In this document: positions 1-6,272 of the stretch, one piece after another
Numbering within the stretch: the first letter of the stretch is position 1
Layout: each line of letters opens with the position of its first letter
Program-made: the position numbers and the translations under genes
NCBI GenBank assembly: GCA_963791545.1
Contig: CAWBSR010000014.1
Location: 1 to 20,830 of the forward strand
Direction: 5' to 3'
DNA length: 20,830 bases
Source: JALYXV01 sp963791545
Lineage (GTDB): Bacteria > Actinomycetota > Acidimicrobiia > Acidimicrobiales > Palsa-688
Notes under the pieces: generated by a model
What the model was told of the DNA's origin: nothing
The model's database searches: none
The model's input: the letters and a program-made list of their open reading frames with translations, nothing else

Positions 1-67
1 AAGCGCCACGATGTCCCTTGGGGTTACCTCGCTGAGTTTCTTGGTCTGCCGCGTTTGTTGTGGCCTG

Positions 68-262
68 TCATTTCAAGATGTCGTCCAGCCATTCCCGGAC
101 CGCGTCACAGACCTCATCGACTTGAGAGAGTGTCAACGTGCGTTCGATGCCGATGATGGAGACGTCGGCGCTGATGCGAACCTGGGCTCGTAGTGGCTTG
201 GATGAGCCGGGTTCGGTCCACGCCCGGATGATCAATACTCCGGTCCGGTCGTTAGCCGTCAC
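68..262 (-). CDS. Small hypothetical protein coupled to the SnoaL-like gene
   Basis: A 64-residue protein with a GTG start that overlaps the stop of the upstream SnoaL-like gene by four bases (GTGA), the usual sign of translational coupling. I chose this start because the longer open frame upstream only shadows the SnoaL gene. The sequence shows alternating hydrophobic strands (GVLIIRAW, AQVRISADV) and an amphipathic C-terminal helix (QVDEVCDAVREWLDDIL). There is no signal peptide or membrane segment, so it should be cytosolic. Short proteins of this layout are common in actinobacteria, but I do not recognise a named family or function. Co-translation suggests it works with, or is at least dosed with, the SnoaL-like protein. 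Confidence 0.6.
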   Translation of the reverse strand: MTANDRTGVLIIRAWTEPGSSKPLRAQVRISADVSIIGIERTLTLSQVDEVCDAVREWLDDILK

Positions 263-696
263 GGATTGCTGCCTTCGTCCGGTGGGGCCTGAGACGCGCT
301 GGTGAGTATTTCTTGCGGGCCGACCCAGACGTTTTCGCGGCTTATCAGGCCGTTTTTGAACTCGAACACGTGAAGCATGCGGCCGGCGACACGCTGCGCG
401 CCTTCCGGGATCCCTGGGTAGGGCGCCAGGACGGTTGCGGTGTAAACCTGCTCGATGACGCAATGAGCTGGCCCGTGATAGCGGCGCACGACCTGCATCT
501 CCTCCATCTGCATGGACGACGTCATCTGCCGGTACATCTCTCGTACGTCGTCCTTGCCGCCGATCGGTCCGGGGGCGCCGACGATGTCGTGCTCGATGTC
601 ATGGGCGTATACGGCGACAGCACCGTCGATGTCGCCTCTGTTCTCGGCCTCGATGTGTCGCGCAATGAGTGCGTCCATTTCATGCGGAGTCGTCAT
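259..696 (-). CDS. SnoaL/NTF2-like domain protein
   Basis: A 145-residue protein that fits the SnoaL-like branch of the NTF2 fold. The N-terminal helix MDALIARHIEAENRGDID is followed by GAVAVYAHDIEHDIVG. Next comes the DVREMYRQM helix, then the strands around RVAGRMLHVFEF and GLISRENVWV. In this family the cone-shaped barrel binds small hydrophobic molecules; members include polyketide cyclases, steroid isomerases and many proteins of unknown substrate. The length is normal for one domain. The substrate cannot be read from the sequence. The ATG start has a purine-rich stretch directly upstream. The gene is divergent from a TetR-family regulator, which probably controls it, and is coupled to a 64-residue downstream gene. 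Confidence 0.8.
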   Translation of the reverse strand: MTTPHEMDALIARHIEAENRGDIDGAVAVYAHDIEHDIVGAPGPIGGKDDVREMYRQMTSSMQMEEMQVVRRYHGPAHCVIEQVYTATVLAPYPGIPEGAQRVAGRMLHVFEFKNGLISRENVWVGPQEILTSASQAPPDEGSNP

Positions 697-717
697 CGCC
701 TCTCAGTCTTGGATTCC

Positions 718-798
718 GGGTACCGTAAAAAGAGTTGAGTACCATATCAGATTTAAAATCCTGTTATAGAACTCGGGTACCGACGTGGTACCATATCA
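718..798. promoter_or_regulatory. Candidate operator region between SnoaL-like and TetR genes
   Basis: The gap between the divergent SnoaL-like gene and the TetR-family regulator holds two exactly repeated motifs. GGGTACCG occurs at 718-725 and 775-782, and GTACCATATCA at 739-749 and 788-798. The AT-rich stretch between them (751-770) is the likely promoter core; TTATAG at 764-769 could be a -10 element for the regulator. TetR proteins usually bind such sites next to their own gene, so autoregulation and control of the SnoaL operon is the natural reading. Binding itself is inferred. Confidence 0.45.
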
Positions 799-800
799 AG

Positions 801-1418
801 ATGATTGGTAGTACCGGGCGCAGCGAACGGGTCAACCAGAAGTACCGCACCCGGTCAGCGATCGTGCAAGCGGCCGTTCAGCTCGTGGCCGAAGGGCGGG
901 CCCCGACGGTCGCCGAGGCTGCCGACGCTGCGCTGGTGTCTCGCACCACGGCATACCGCTACTTCCCGAATCAGGAATCCCTGCTCCAAGAGGCCGCCGT
1001 GCCGAGCTGGCCCGAGGCGGCCGAGTGCCTCGCCGCCGCCGCCACCGACGACCCGGCGGCCCGCATCGAGTACGCGGCCGAGCAGGTGTTGAGGTTGGTA
1101 CTGCGCGACGAAGTCGTCATCCGCACGATCATCAAGCTGTCGTTGGAGCGTTGGCTTGAAGGCGAGGCCGGTCAGGAGGAGGCGCTGGCTATGCGGCCCG
1201 GGAACCGGTTGACCTGGATCGATGAGGCGCTCGGCGACCTTCCCGGAGTTGACCGCTGCACACGGCTGCGGCTTGTGCAGGCACTGTCGGTGCTCATCGG
1301 CTCTGAGGCCATCATGGTGCTCCGCGACGTCTGTGGCCTCACCCCCGAAGAGGCCATTCACGTCGCGCGCTGGGCCAGCGGGACTCTCGTGGAGGCGACA
1401 CTGAACCGCCGCGCATGA
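801..1418 (+). CDS. TetR/AcrR-family transcriptional regulator
   Basis: A 205-residue regulator if started at the ATG at 801. An in-frame start 66 bases upstream would put the duplicated operator motifs inside the gene, so I prefer 801. Residues 13-60 form the TetR DNA-binding domain: YRTRSAIVQAAVQLVAEG, then the helix-turn-helix around VAEAADAALVSRTTAYRYF, ending in NQESLLQEA. The rest is a helical ligand-binding and dimer domain of normal size with no obvious ligand signature. TetR proteins usually repress neighbouring genes until a small molecule binds; here the target is probably the divergent SnoaL-like operon. No good Shine-Dalgarno sequence precedes the ATG, so the messenger may have a very short leader. 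Confidence 0.85.
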   Translation: MIGSTGRSERVNQKYRTRSAIVQAAVQLVAEGRAPTVAEAADAALVSRTTAYRYFPNQESLLQEAAVPSWPEAAECLAAAATDDPAARIEYAAEQVLRLVLRDEVVIRTIIKLSLERWLEGEAGQEEALAMRPGNRLTWIDEALGDLPGVDRCTRLRLVQALSVLIGSEAIMVLRDVCGLTPEEAIHVARWASGTLVEATLNRRA

Positions 1419-1462
1419 TCCACACGTCTCGTATTTTTCATTGGGTTCCTCTCCAGCGTCCC

Positions 1463-1480
1463 CTGGGCGGCAACGCCCGG
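1463..1480. terminator. Short hairpin between convergent genes
   Basis: A 7-bp stem (CTGGGCG/CGCCCGG, one G-T pair) closes a GCAA tetraloop between the ends of the TetR gene and the convergent serine recombinase gene. There is no long T tract on either side, so a terminator role is plausible but weak. Confidence 0.3.
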
Positions 1481-1539
1481 TCACCTCTTCCGCCGGTCTG
1501 GGGCCCGGGCTCGACCGTGGCCGATCGATGGGATACCGG

Positions 1540-2175
1540 TCAGGTCATCTGTCCCGCTCCGCAGATCACGTAGCGCACCGTGGCCGGGTACCACCGCACA
1601 CCCCCATGGGCCGTCGGGACCCGGTCGGCATTGAGCTGGTGGGCGATGGCCGACCAGCCGGCGCCGCCGGCATGCTCTGACCGGATCCGCTCGACGACCT
1701 CGGGAGGGAGGAGCTGGGGCCGGCCGAGGCGGACGCCTTGGGCTTTCTTGGCGGCGAGGGCGTCTCGGGTGCGCTGGCCGATGAGGCGGCGTTCGAGTTG
1801 GGCGAAGATGGCCATGACCGAGGCCATCATCTCGCCCTGGGGGGTGGTGGTGTCGACGTTGACGTCGAGGGCGACGAGGTTCCACCGGCCCCGCTGGGCC
1901 CGCTCCAGGAGGCCGACGAAGTCGAAGGAGCTGCGGGAGAGCCGGTCGACCTTGGACACGACCAGGGCGGCGGCCCGGCCGGTCTCGACGTCGGCTAGGG
2001 CGGCGCTGAGCCCCGGGCGGTCCATGGTCTTGCCGGACACCCCGGGGTCCTCATGGACGGCGACCAGGGTCCAGCCCCGGCGGGCGCACTCGGCTTCGAT
2101 GGCGGCCCGTTGGGCGGCCAGGCCAAGGCCGGAGACGGCTTGCTCGTCGGTGGACACCCGGACGTAGCCGACCAC
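1540..2175 (-). CDS. Small serine recombinase (resolvase/invertase family)
   Basis: A 211-residue site-specific recombinase. The N-terminal catalytic domain opens with VGYVRVSTDEQ, whose Ser8 should be the nucleophile that attacks DNA. The conserved arginine-rich segment SKVDRLSRSSFDF follows, then GEMMASVMAIFAQLERRLIGQRT, the start of the long dimer helix. The C-terminus (VVERIRSEHAGGAGWSAIAHQL) is the helix-turn-helix DNA-binding domain. The length matches small resolvases and invertases, not large serine integrases. The GTG at 2175 is the first usable start after an in-frame stop, and its ribosome site is weak. A palindrome that looks like its recombination site lies about 50 bp upstream. 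Likely jobs are resolving plasmid or cointegrate multimers, or inverting a segment. Confidence 0.9.
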   Translation of the reverse strand: MVGYVRVSTDEQAVSGLGLAAQRAAIEAECARRGWTLVAVHEDPGVSGKTMDRPGLSAALADVETGRAAALVVSKVDRLSRSSFDFVGLLERAQRGRWNLVALDVNVDTTTPQGEMMASVMAIFAQLERRLIGQRTRDALAAKKAQGVRLGRPQLLPPEVVERIRSEHAGGAGWSAIAHQLNADRVPTAHGGVRWYPATVRYVICGAGQMT

Positions 2176-2222
2176 CAGGTTGGGGTCGGAGACGGTCCTG
2201 GGGGTCGGCCCACGCAGGCGAG

Positions 2223-2250
2223 TTTATAGGAAACGACCGTTTCCTATAAA
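2223..2250. other. 28-bp palindrome, candidate res/crossover site and operator of the recombinase
   Basis: Two 13-bp arms (TTTATAGGAAACG and CGTTTCCTATAAA) flank the dinucleotide AC, giving a 28-bp perfect inverted repeat apart from its core. Crossover sites of small serine recombinases have this size and a 2-bp centre. The site lies 48-75 bp upstream of the recombinase start, so it could also serve as its operator. No second copy was seen in the window. Confidence 0.6.
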
Positions 2251-2545
2251 TGAGGCGCCCGACAGCGGTGCCGCTGCGGAAGTGCTCCTCCAATCCGGAC
2301 CGCCATAGCCTTCAGACCAATGGTGGAGAGCACGTGGTCAACTCCGCGAGTTGCTGGTCCTGGAAGCCATTTACAGCGCCACGTAAACGGCTGCGACGCC
2401 GCATAGAGTAGTGAGTGACACATCATCAAAACCATTGAAAGGTAATCCACCGATACCGTTTGGACGTCTGACAGGTTCCCAGGCATGGAACCCGAAGTCC
2501 GATGCCGTTCTCCGTCATCAACCCGGCATGGAGCCGGTACGTCTT
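2251..2545. other. Non-coding stretch between palindrome and RES toxin gene
   Basis: About 295 bases with no convincing reading frame on either strand. The one long minus-strand open frame has no recognisable domain and the composition of chance translation. It holds a small inverted repeat CAACTC-CGC-GAGTTG near 2339-2353 and two copies of GGCATGGA about 45 bases apart (near 2482 and 2525). No RNA gene was recognised. Confidence 0.4.
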
Positions 2546-3079
2546 CTACGCCGTCTTGATGTCGGCGCGTGTGTTCCATTCCTCGGCGAGGCGAGGTTCG
2601 ACGGTGCCGGTGCCAAGGTTCTCGGGGAACACGGCGAGGACCTCGCCGACTCCGGTGGCGGCTGGGGTGCGGATGGCTTGGGTTCCGAGTGCGTGGGCGG
2701 CAACACCGAGGAGCTGACAGGTCGTCCAGTCGTTATCGATGAGCGCTTCGAGTTCGACGCCGAGAGGGTTCCGGGTGCCGGTGTTGGCCAGGTCGAGGAC
2801 CCGGTCGAGGCTGATGTCGTAGATGTAGAGGTGTCGGGGGAGCAGACCGTCCAGTCCGATTGGTTGGCGCTCGGCGAGTCGTTGCAGCTCGGCTACGACG
2901 CATGGCTGCGACAAGCAGAGGTACAGGACAGGGAAGCTTCCGCGTGGGTTGAACCTGCCGCCGCTCTGACGGGCGCCTTCGCCGCTCCGGGGGTTGTAGA
3001 GCGGAGCTTGGTGCCGCCACGCATGACCGGCGTAGGGGACGAGGGGCGCTGTTCCTAGTCGCCCGGTATCGAAGGCCAC
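2546..3079 (-). CDS. RES-domain toxin of a RES-Xre toxin-antitoxin pair
   Basis: A 177-residue RES-domain protein. Known RES toxins (MbcT of Mycobacterium tuberculosis, ParT and relatives) destroy cellular NAD+. Visible landmarks are Arg22 in HAWRH, Arg42 in GGRFNPRG, Tyr53 in VLYLCLS and Glu64 in VVAELQRL, which fit the family's conserved Arg, Tyr and Glu. Near the C-terminus the segment RTPAATGVGEVLAVF reads Pro-Ala-Ala-Thr where I expect Pro-Ser-Ala-Thr, so the RES serine appears to be Ala140. The toxin may therefore be weakened, or the alignment may be off. It starts with GTG four bases after the stop of the Xre-type antitoxin gene, implying one operon and coupled translation, antitoxin first. 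Confidence 0.85.
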   Translation of the reverse strand: MAFDTGRLGTAPLVPYAGHAWRHQAPLYNPRSGEGARQSGGRFNPRGSFPVLYLCLSQPCVVAELQRLAERQPIGLDGLLPRHLYIYDISLDRVLDLANTGTRNPLGVELEALIDNDWTTCQLLGVAAHALGTQAIRTPAATGVGEVLAVFPENLGTGTVEPRLAEEWNTRADIKTA

Positions 3080-3083
3080 CGAG

Positions 3084-3419
3084 TTAGGAGGTGACGCCCT
3101 CGGCGAGGGCGAGGATGACCGCTACGACGCGCCGGTAGTCGCCGTCGGCGATCACCTCCAAGGGTTTGCGCCAGTCCAGTCCGGGGTTGGGGCTGCGGAG
3201 CCAGAGCCGGGCCGGTTCGTCGCGGAGGACCGTCCTCAGCAAGTCGACGACCGCCTTGAGCTCGAGGAGCCGGTCTTCGGCTTGGCGCCGGGGCTGGGTC
3301 TTGGTGGTCGCCCAACGACTGACGCTGCGTTGCGTTGCGCCCAGGACGCCGGCCACATCGTTGGTGTCGATCATCTCTCCTGCCAGCAATTCCTCGAGGA
3401 CGTCAGTCACTCCCGCCAT
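3084..3419 (-). CDS. Xre/MbcA/ParS-type antitoxin of the RES pair
   Basis: A 111-residue antitoxin. Residues 17-45 form an Xre-like helix-turn-helix (IDTNDVAGVLGATQRSVSRW). The C-terminal part, ARLWLRSPNPGLDWRKPLEVIADGDYRRVVAVI, matches the toxin-binding domain of the MbcA/ParS/Xre group, with the typical W-x-R...P-L-x-x-I pattern. These proteins neutralise a RES toxin by covering its active site and usually repress their own promoter. The ATG start has AAGGGG seven bases upstream. The gene sits directly before the RES toxin gene, and the two should be co-transcribed. A TACATGTA palindrome (3439-3446) in the upstream region is a possible autoregulatory site. Confidence 0.85.
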   Translation of the reverse strand: MAGVTDVLEELLAGEMIDTNDVAGVLGATQRSVSRWATTKTQPRRQAEDRLLELKAVVDLLRTVLRDEPARLWLRSPNPGLDWRKPLEVIADGDYRRVVAVILALAEGVTS

Positions 3420-3521
3420 CGGCGTGCCCCTTTCTTCTTACATGTATGTATTTCAACACAGATTTGTCTTCTAAGTGTCGGCTACTATGACTCCCTAGTG
3501 TCCGCGGCCACAAGTCCCGAC
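3420..3521. promoter_or_regulatory. Divergent promoter region of RES-Xre and the orphan gene
   Basis: An AT-rich gap in GC-rich DNA separates the antitoxin gene from the divergent 405-residue gene. On the minus strand TTAGAA and TACATA, 18 bases apart, could be -35 and -10 elements for the antitoxin. On the plus strand TTGTCT (3464-3469) and TATGAC (3486-3491), 16 apart, could serve the orphan gene. The palindrome TACATGTA at 3439-3446 could be an operator. All assignments are by eye. Confidence 0.4.
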
Positions 3522-3535
3522 GAGGAGAACCCGTG

Positions 3536-4753
3536 ATGGACGACACAAGAGACCTCCACCTGGGTCACGGGTTCCTCCCGAGGATCGACGCCCGCAACCA
3601 CACTGCAGTGGAGCGCTGCCTGACCAACGCCCGCCCAGGGCTGTTCCACGGGGGGTTGGACCTGCCATGGGCCATCTTGGAGGGGCCATGGGCCCTCCAA
3701 CGCCCCCCGCTGCTCGACCAGTGCACCGATCTCGGCTTGAGATACCTGGCTGACCTCCAGACCTGGCGCTACCGGGAACCGTCCACCTTCGACAGCACGA
3801 AGTACACCGGCCAGCCCTATGCCCCTACCGCCCCGCTGATCGACACCGACGTACACGCCCTGTCCGAACTCACCCGCCGCAGCCTTACTGCCCAGGCGGG
3901 CCTCGGTGTCGCCGCCTACCTCATCCCCGGGTTCGTTCCCCGCCACGAACACGACGATGTACGCGCCCCGACGATGACCGCTATCCAGGCCGCATCGGAC
4001 TGCGTCGACATCCCCGCCCGCCCCTGCATCGCCTTCGTGGGAGTCCACGTCTCAGGACTCGATGCGGCGCAGCGGCTCATCGACGAACTGCCCTGCTGGC
4101 TGCACGGGGTGTACCTCCAGGTGAACCACCTCCATCCTCTCGAAGACTCGGCCGCCAAGATCGTCACCGCCTGCCGACTCCTTCTCCAGGTCCGCCAACG
4201 CGGGTTGGTTGCCATCGGTGGACGTCTGGGTTCGCTCGGCATCCTGACCAGGGCGCTGGACGTCGACGCCGTCGATGCCGGCCTGGGAGAAGGAGAATCG
4301 TTTTCCCTGGCGGCCAAGGTCCGGGTCCCCGCCAAACGACAGCCGGGCCAAGCACCGCCGAGGGTGTTGGGAGGACGGCTTTATGCTCCCCGTCTCGGGC
4401 AGTCGCTATCCAAAAAACAGTGGGCCGCAATGATGAGCATCGACAGCCTGCGCGGCAGCATGATCTGCCGTTTGCCATGCTGCACTTTCGGTCAAAGCAT
4501 TGATTCCACACCTGCACGCGGCAAGGAACACAGCTTGCACTGCCGGGTTCGAGAAGCACTCGAGGGCCGGGGGGACACAGCCGGGATGCGCCTCGACCGG
4601 GCACAGAGCATCCTGGAAGCCATCCGCTCAAATCTCCGGGCCACCAACAACGCCCTGAAGCAAGCCGACCTCCCGCAACTGCCTGCCCGGTTCGTGGACA
4701 ACCAACTGACCGCCCTTGTCCGGCTCCGCAGCTCGATCGCCGACGCCGCCTGA
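3536..4753 (+). CDS. Unrecognised protein, possible TIM barrel with C-terminal Cys/His cluster
   Basis: A 405-residue protein with no family I can name. I start it at the ATG at 3536, eight bases after GAGGAG; a GTG one codon earlier is also possible. The pattern suggests an alpha/beta (TIM-like) barrel: strands LRYLADLQTWRY, AAYLIPGFVP, PCIAFVGVHVSG, GVYLQVNHLHP and LVAIGGRLGSLG, then DVDAVDAGLGEGESFSL, each followed by a helix. Near the C-terminus MICRLPCCTFG is followed by KEHSLHCRVREAL, a Cys/His set that could bind zinc. A helical tail follows. tRNA-guanine transglycosylase-like barrels carry a comparable zinc site, but that is only an analogy. There is no signal peptide. It is divergent from the RES-Xre pair. 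Confidence 0.75.
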   Translation: MDDTRDLHLGHGFLPRIDARNHTAVERCLTNARPGLFHGGLDLPWAILEGPWALQRPPLLDQCTDLGLRYLADLQTWRYREPSTFDSTKYTGQPYAPTAPLIDTDVHALSELTRRSLTAQAGLGVAAYLIPGFVPRHEHDDVRAPTMTAIQAASDCVDIPARPCIAFVGVHVSGLDAAQRLIDELPCWLHGVYLQVNHLHPLEDSAAKIVTACRLLLQVRQRGLVAIGGRLGSLGILTRALDVDAVDAGLGEGESFSLAAKVRVPAKRQPGQAPPRVLGGRLYAPRLGQSLSKKQWAAMMSIDSLRGSMICRLPCCTFGQSIDSTPARGKEHSLHCRVREALEGRGDTAGMRLDRAQSILEAIRSNLRATNNALKQADLPQLPARFVDNQLTALVRLRSSIADAA

Positions 4754-4818
4754 CGAGCCACTGCCAGGCCCCGGATCGGCTCAATAGGCCGGGTTCGAAG
4801 CCTCGGACTTGGTGGATG

Positions 4819-4868
4819 CCAGGTGGCGGTCCATATCGAGCCACCTGGACCTACGGCCGCCGATATGG
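4819..4868. other. Interlocked inverted repeats between convergent genes
   Basis: Repeat A is CCAGGTGGC (4819-4827) with GCCACCTGG (4840-4848). Repeat B is CCATATCG (4831-4838) with CGATATGG (4861-4868). The order is A-B-A'-B', so in RNA the two stems could form a pseudoknot or act as alternatives. It lies between the ends of the orphan gene and the convergent nucleotidyltransferase gene and may act as a terminator. Confidence 0.45.
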
Positions 4869-4914
4869 CCCATTACATCAAGGACCCCGGTAGCGCAGAC
4901 CCAGGCAGGGGTGC

Positions 4915-5529
4915 TTACAGGCCCAGGTCGTTGTCCCGCCGGCGGCCTGGTCGCCTGTGAGGGCCGGGATCGGGGGGTGCAGTGTCGGCCGCCGGCGGCC
5001 GACGATCTGGTGGGCCGGCGGCCCGGTCGCGCTCGGCGAGGGCTTGGTCGAGTTGAGGTAGGACGAGCTGGTCTTTGGGGCGGTTGGCGAGGCGTTTGGA
5101 GGCGGCGATGTCGGCCAGGTCGGCCACTGGGATGTCGACACCTCCGACGGTGACCAGCCGTGCTCGGACGGCCAAGTGGTGGTAGCCGCCGCCGGCGGGC
5201 TCGAAGGCGATGTCGAACGCCCCCAGGGGGCATTGCAGGTTCCACATCTTCGACCGGCCCAGTGAGGCGGCGTCATGGGCGAAGGGGAGACCCTCGGGCA
5301 CGGCGTCGGTACGCACCCGCGCCCCGAGCTCGGTGAGCGCCGCCGACAGTCGGCCCAGGTTGTCGGCGTCGGTGGCGGGGGCGAAGTCGACGTCGTGGGT
5401 GACCAGGCCGGCAAGCCAGAACTGGGCGGCGGCGCCGCCGATGATCACATAGCGGACCTGATGGCGGTTGAACACTTCCACCAGCGCCGCGATGTCGGGG
5501 ATATCGGGAGGGCCGGCGGTGTCACTCAC
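4915..5529 (-). CDS. Nucleotidyltransferase, likely toxin of an Xre-NTase pair
   Basis: A 204-residue protein with the minimal nucleotidyltransferase core. Residues 26-50 (VRYVIIGGAAAQFWL then GLVTHDVDFAP) give the glycine pair G31-G32 and the metal-binding D46-x-D48. Later segments (GAFDIAF; VDIPVADLADIAASKRLANRPKDQ) match the region where many such proteins place their third acidic residue and the K-R-x-x-x-K-D helix. Related proteins include AbiEii/MenT toxins, which add nucleotides to tRNA, and DUF6036-like proteins. The substrate here is unknown. The last 35 residues are rich in Pro and Arg and may be a non-conserved tail. The GTG start overlaps the Xre gene's stop by four bases, so translation is coupled. 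Confidence 0.75.
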   Translation of the reverse strand: MSDTAGPPDIPDIAALVEVFNRHQVRYVIIGGAAAQFWLAGLVTHDVDFAPATDADNLGRLSAALTELGARVRTDAVPEGLPFAHDAASLGRSKMWNLQCPLGAFDIAFEPAGGGYHHLAVRARLVTVGGVDIPVADLADIAASKRLANRPKDQLVLPQLDQALAERDRAAGPPDRRPPAADTAPPDPGPHRRPGRRRDNDLGL

Positions 5530-5939
5530 CGCTCGACGAGGGGACGGCTGTGTTTCATGGCTTCGCGGGCTTGGTCGTAGAAATCGCCGGCCGCGGCGTT
5601 GCGGGCCCGGTGGGTGTCGGGGCCCATGGCGGCGCCCAGGGCCTTGAGTACCTCGTCGTGGTCGTCGTGGGACGCCAGCGCGGTCAAAAGGTCGAACCCG
5701 GCAGCGCGCAGGATCTTCTGCAGGCCCTCCACTCCGGGGTCTCTCCTGCCGTGTTCGATGGCGCTGATGGCGCTTCGAGACGTGGCCGCCCGCCGGGCCA
5801 GCTCGGCTTGGGTCAGGCCGCTGCGCTGGCGGGCCTGGACCACCAGCGCCGACGCCAGGGTCGGCATCCGCCGCCCGGGCGTCAGGTACAGCTCGTCGTC
5901 GCCCACGACATCACCCAGGTATGGACGAATCGCGGCCAC
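5526..5939 (-). CDS. Xre-family helix-turn-helix protein, likely antitoxin
   Basis: Up to 137 residues. The helix-turn-helix is clear: GLTQAELARRAATSRSAIS, then AIEHGRRDPGVEGLQKILRAAGFDL, as in Cro/C1-type regulators. A helical C-terminal part (DEVLKALGAAMGPDTHRAR... FYDQAREAM) could hold the toxin. It overlaps the downstream nucleotidyltransferase by four bases, the standard order for an antitoxin-toxin operon. The start is uncertain. GTG at 5939 has AGG only one base away, GTG at 5906 has GGGTGA at a better distance, and ATG at 5867 begins just before the fold. It probably represses its own promoter. Confidence 0.75.
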   Translation of the reverse strand: MAAIRPYLGDVVGDDELYLTPGRRMPTLASALVVQARQRSGLTQAELARRAATSRSAISAIEHGRRDPGVEGLQKILRAAGFDLLTALASHDDHDEVLKALGAAMGPDTHRARNAAAGDFYDQAREAMKHSRPLVER

Positions 5940-6272
5940 ACCTCAAACGTACCGGATGCGAGACGCTCCCGGAGGAGTGGGATTGTCAGCTGGTTCGGGT
6001 TCCGCCCACCCGCCACGACCGTCGCGGCGGCCGCGGCCCGGTATCGACATGCTCCCAACCGTCGACGGACCGCCGGGCCCGGCCGGAGCGCTCGAGGACC
6101 CGCAGCACCGCGGCCACGGTGATCACCGGCACGCCACCATCTTGGCGCCGGTGATCACCGTGGCGGCACCGCAGTTAGGTTGCCGGCGAAGGACTCCTGC
6201 TCCGGTTGCGCCTGGAATGACGTCGCTGTGCCCGCGTCTTCCCGTGCTCTGACCACCTGGAGGTTCACTCGT
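5940..6272. other. Intergenic region with possible gene remnant
   Basis: A gap of about 330 bases between the divergent Xre-type gene and the tandem paralog pair. It holds a large inverted repeat (listed separately) and TAGGTT at 6174-6179, a possible -10 element for the rightward genes. A minus-strand frame from 6132 to 5986 reads VPVITVAAVLRVLERSG followed by RARRSVDGWEHVD, which has the look of a winged-helix fragment. It could be a 48-residue gene or a remnant, but support is thin. Confidence 0.35.
6113..6164. repeat. 18-bp perfect inverted repeat with palindromic cores
   Basis: Arms at 6113-6130 and 6147-6164 are exact reverse complements, separated by 16 bases. Each arm carries the palindrome CGGTGATCACCG, and the loop holds a further GCCA/TGGC pair. 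It lies about 110 bp upstream of the tandem exported paralogs. It could be a double operator for a dimeric regulator or a strong stem-loop. Confidence 0.6.

Noticed and set aside
1..67. Minus-strand frame at the left edge (KKLSEVTPRDIVAL) that could be the next gene after the 64-residue protein.
   Set aside because: No standard start codon or ribosome site is visible before the window ends, so it cannot be supported.
3677..3700. Inverted repeat TTGGAGGG/CCCTCCAA and doubled GCCATGGGCC inside the orphan gene.
   Set aside because: It lies within clear coding sequence and follows from the repeated Pro-Trp-Ala codons, so no separate role is needed.
4780..4815. GGGTTCGAAGCC looks like the T-arm of a tRNA and might mark an integration site.
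   Set aside because: The flanking bases do not form a proper T-stem, acceptor stem or anticodon arm on either strand.
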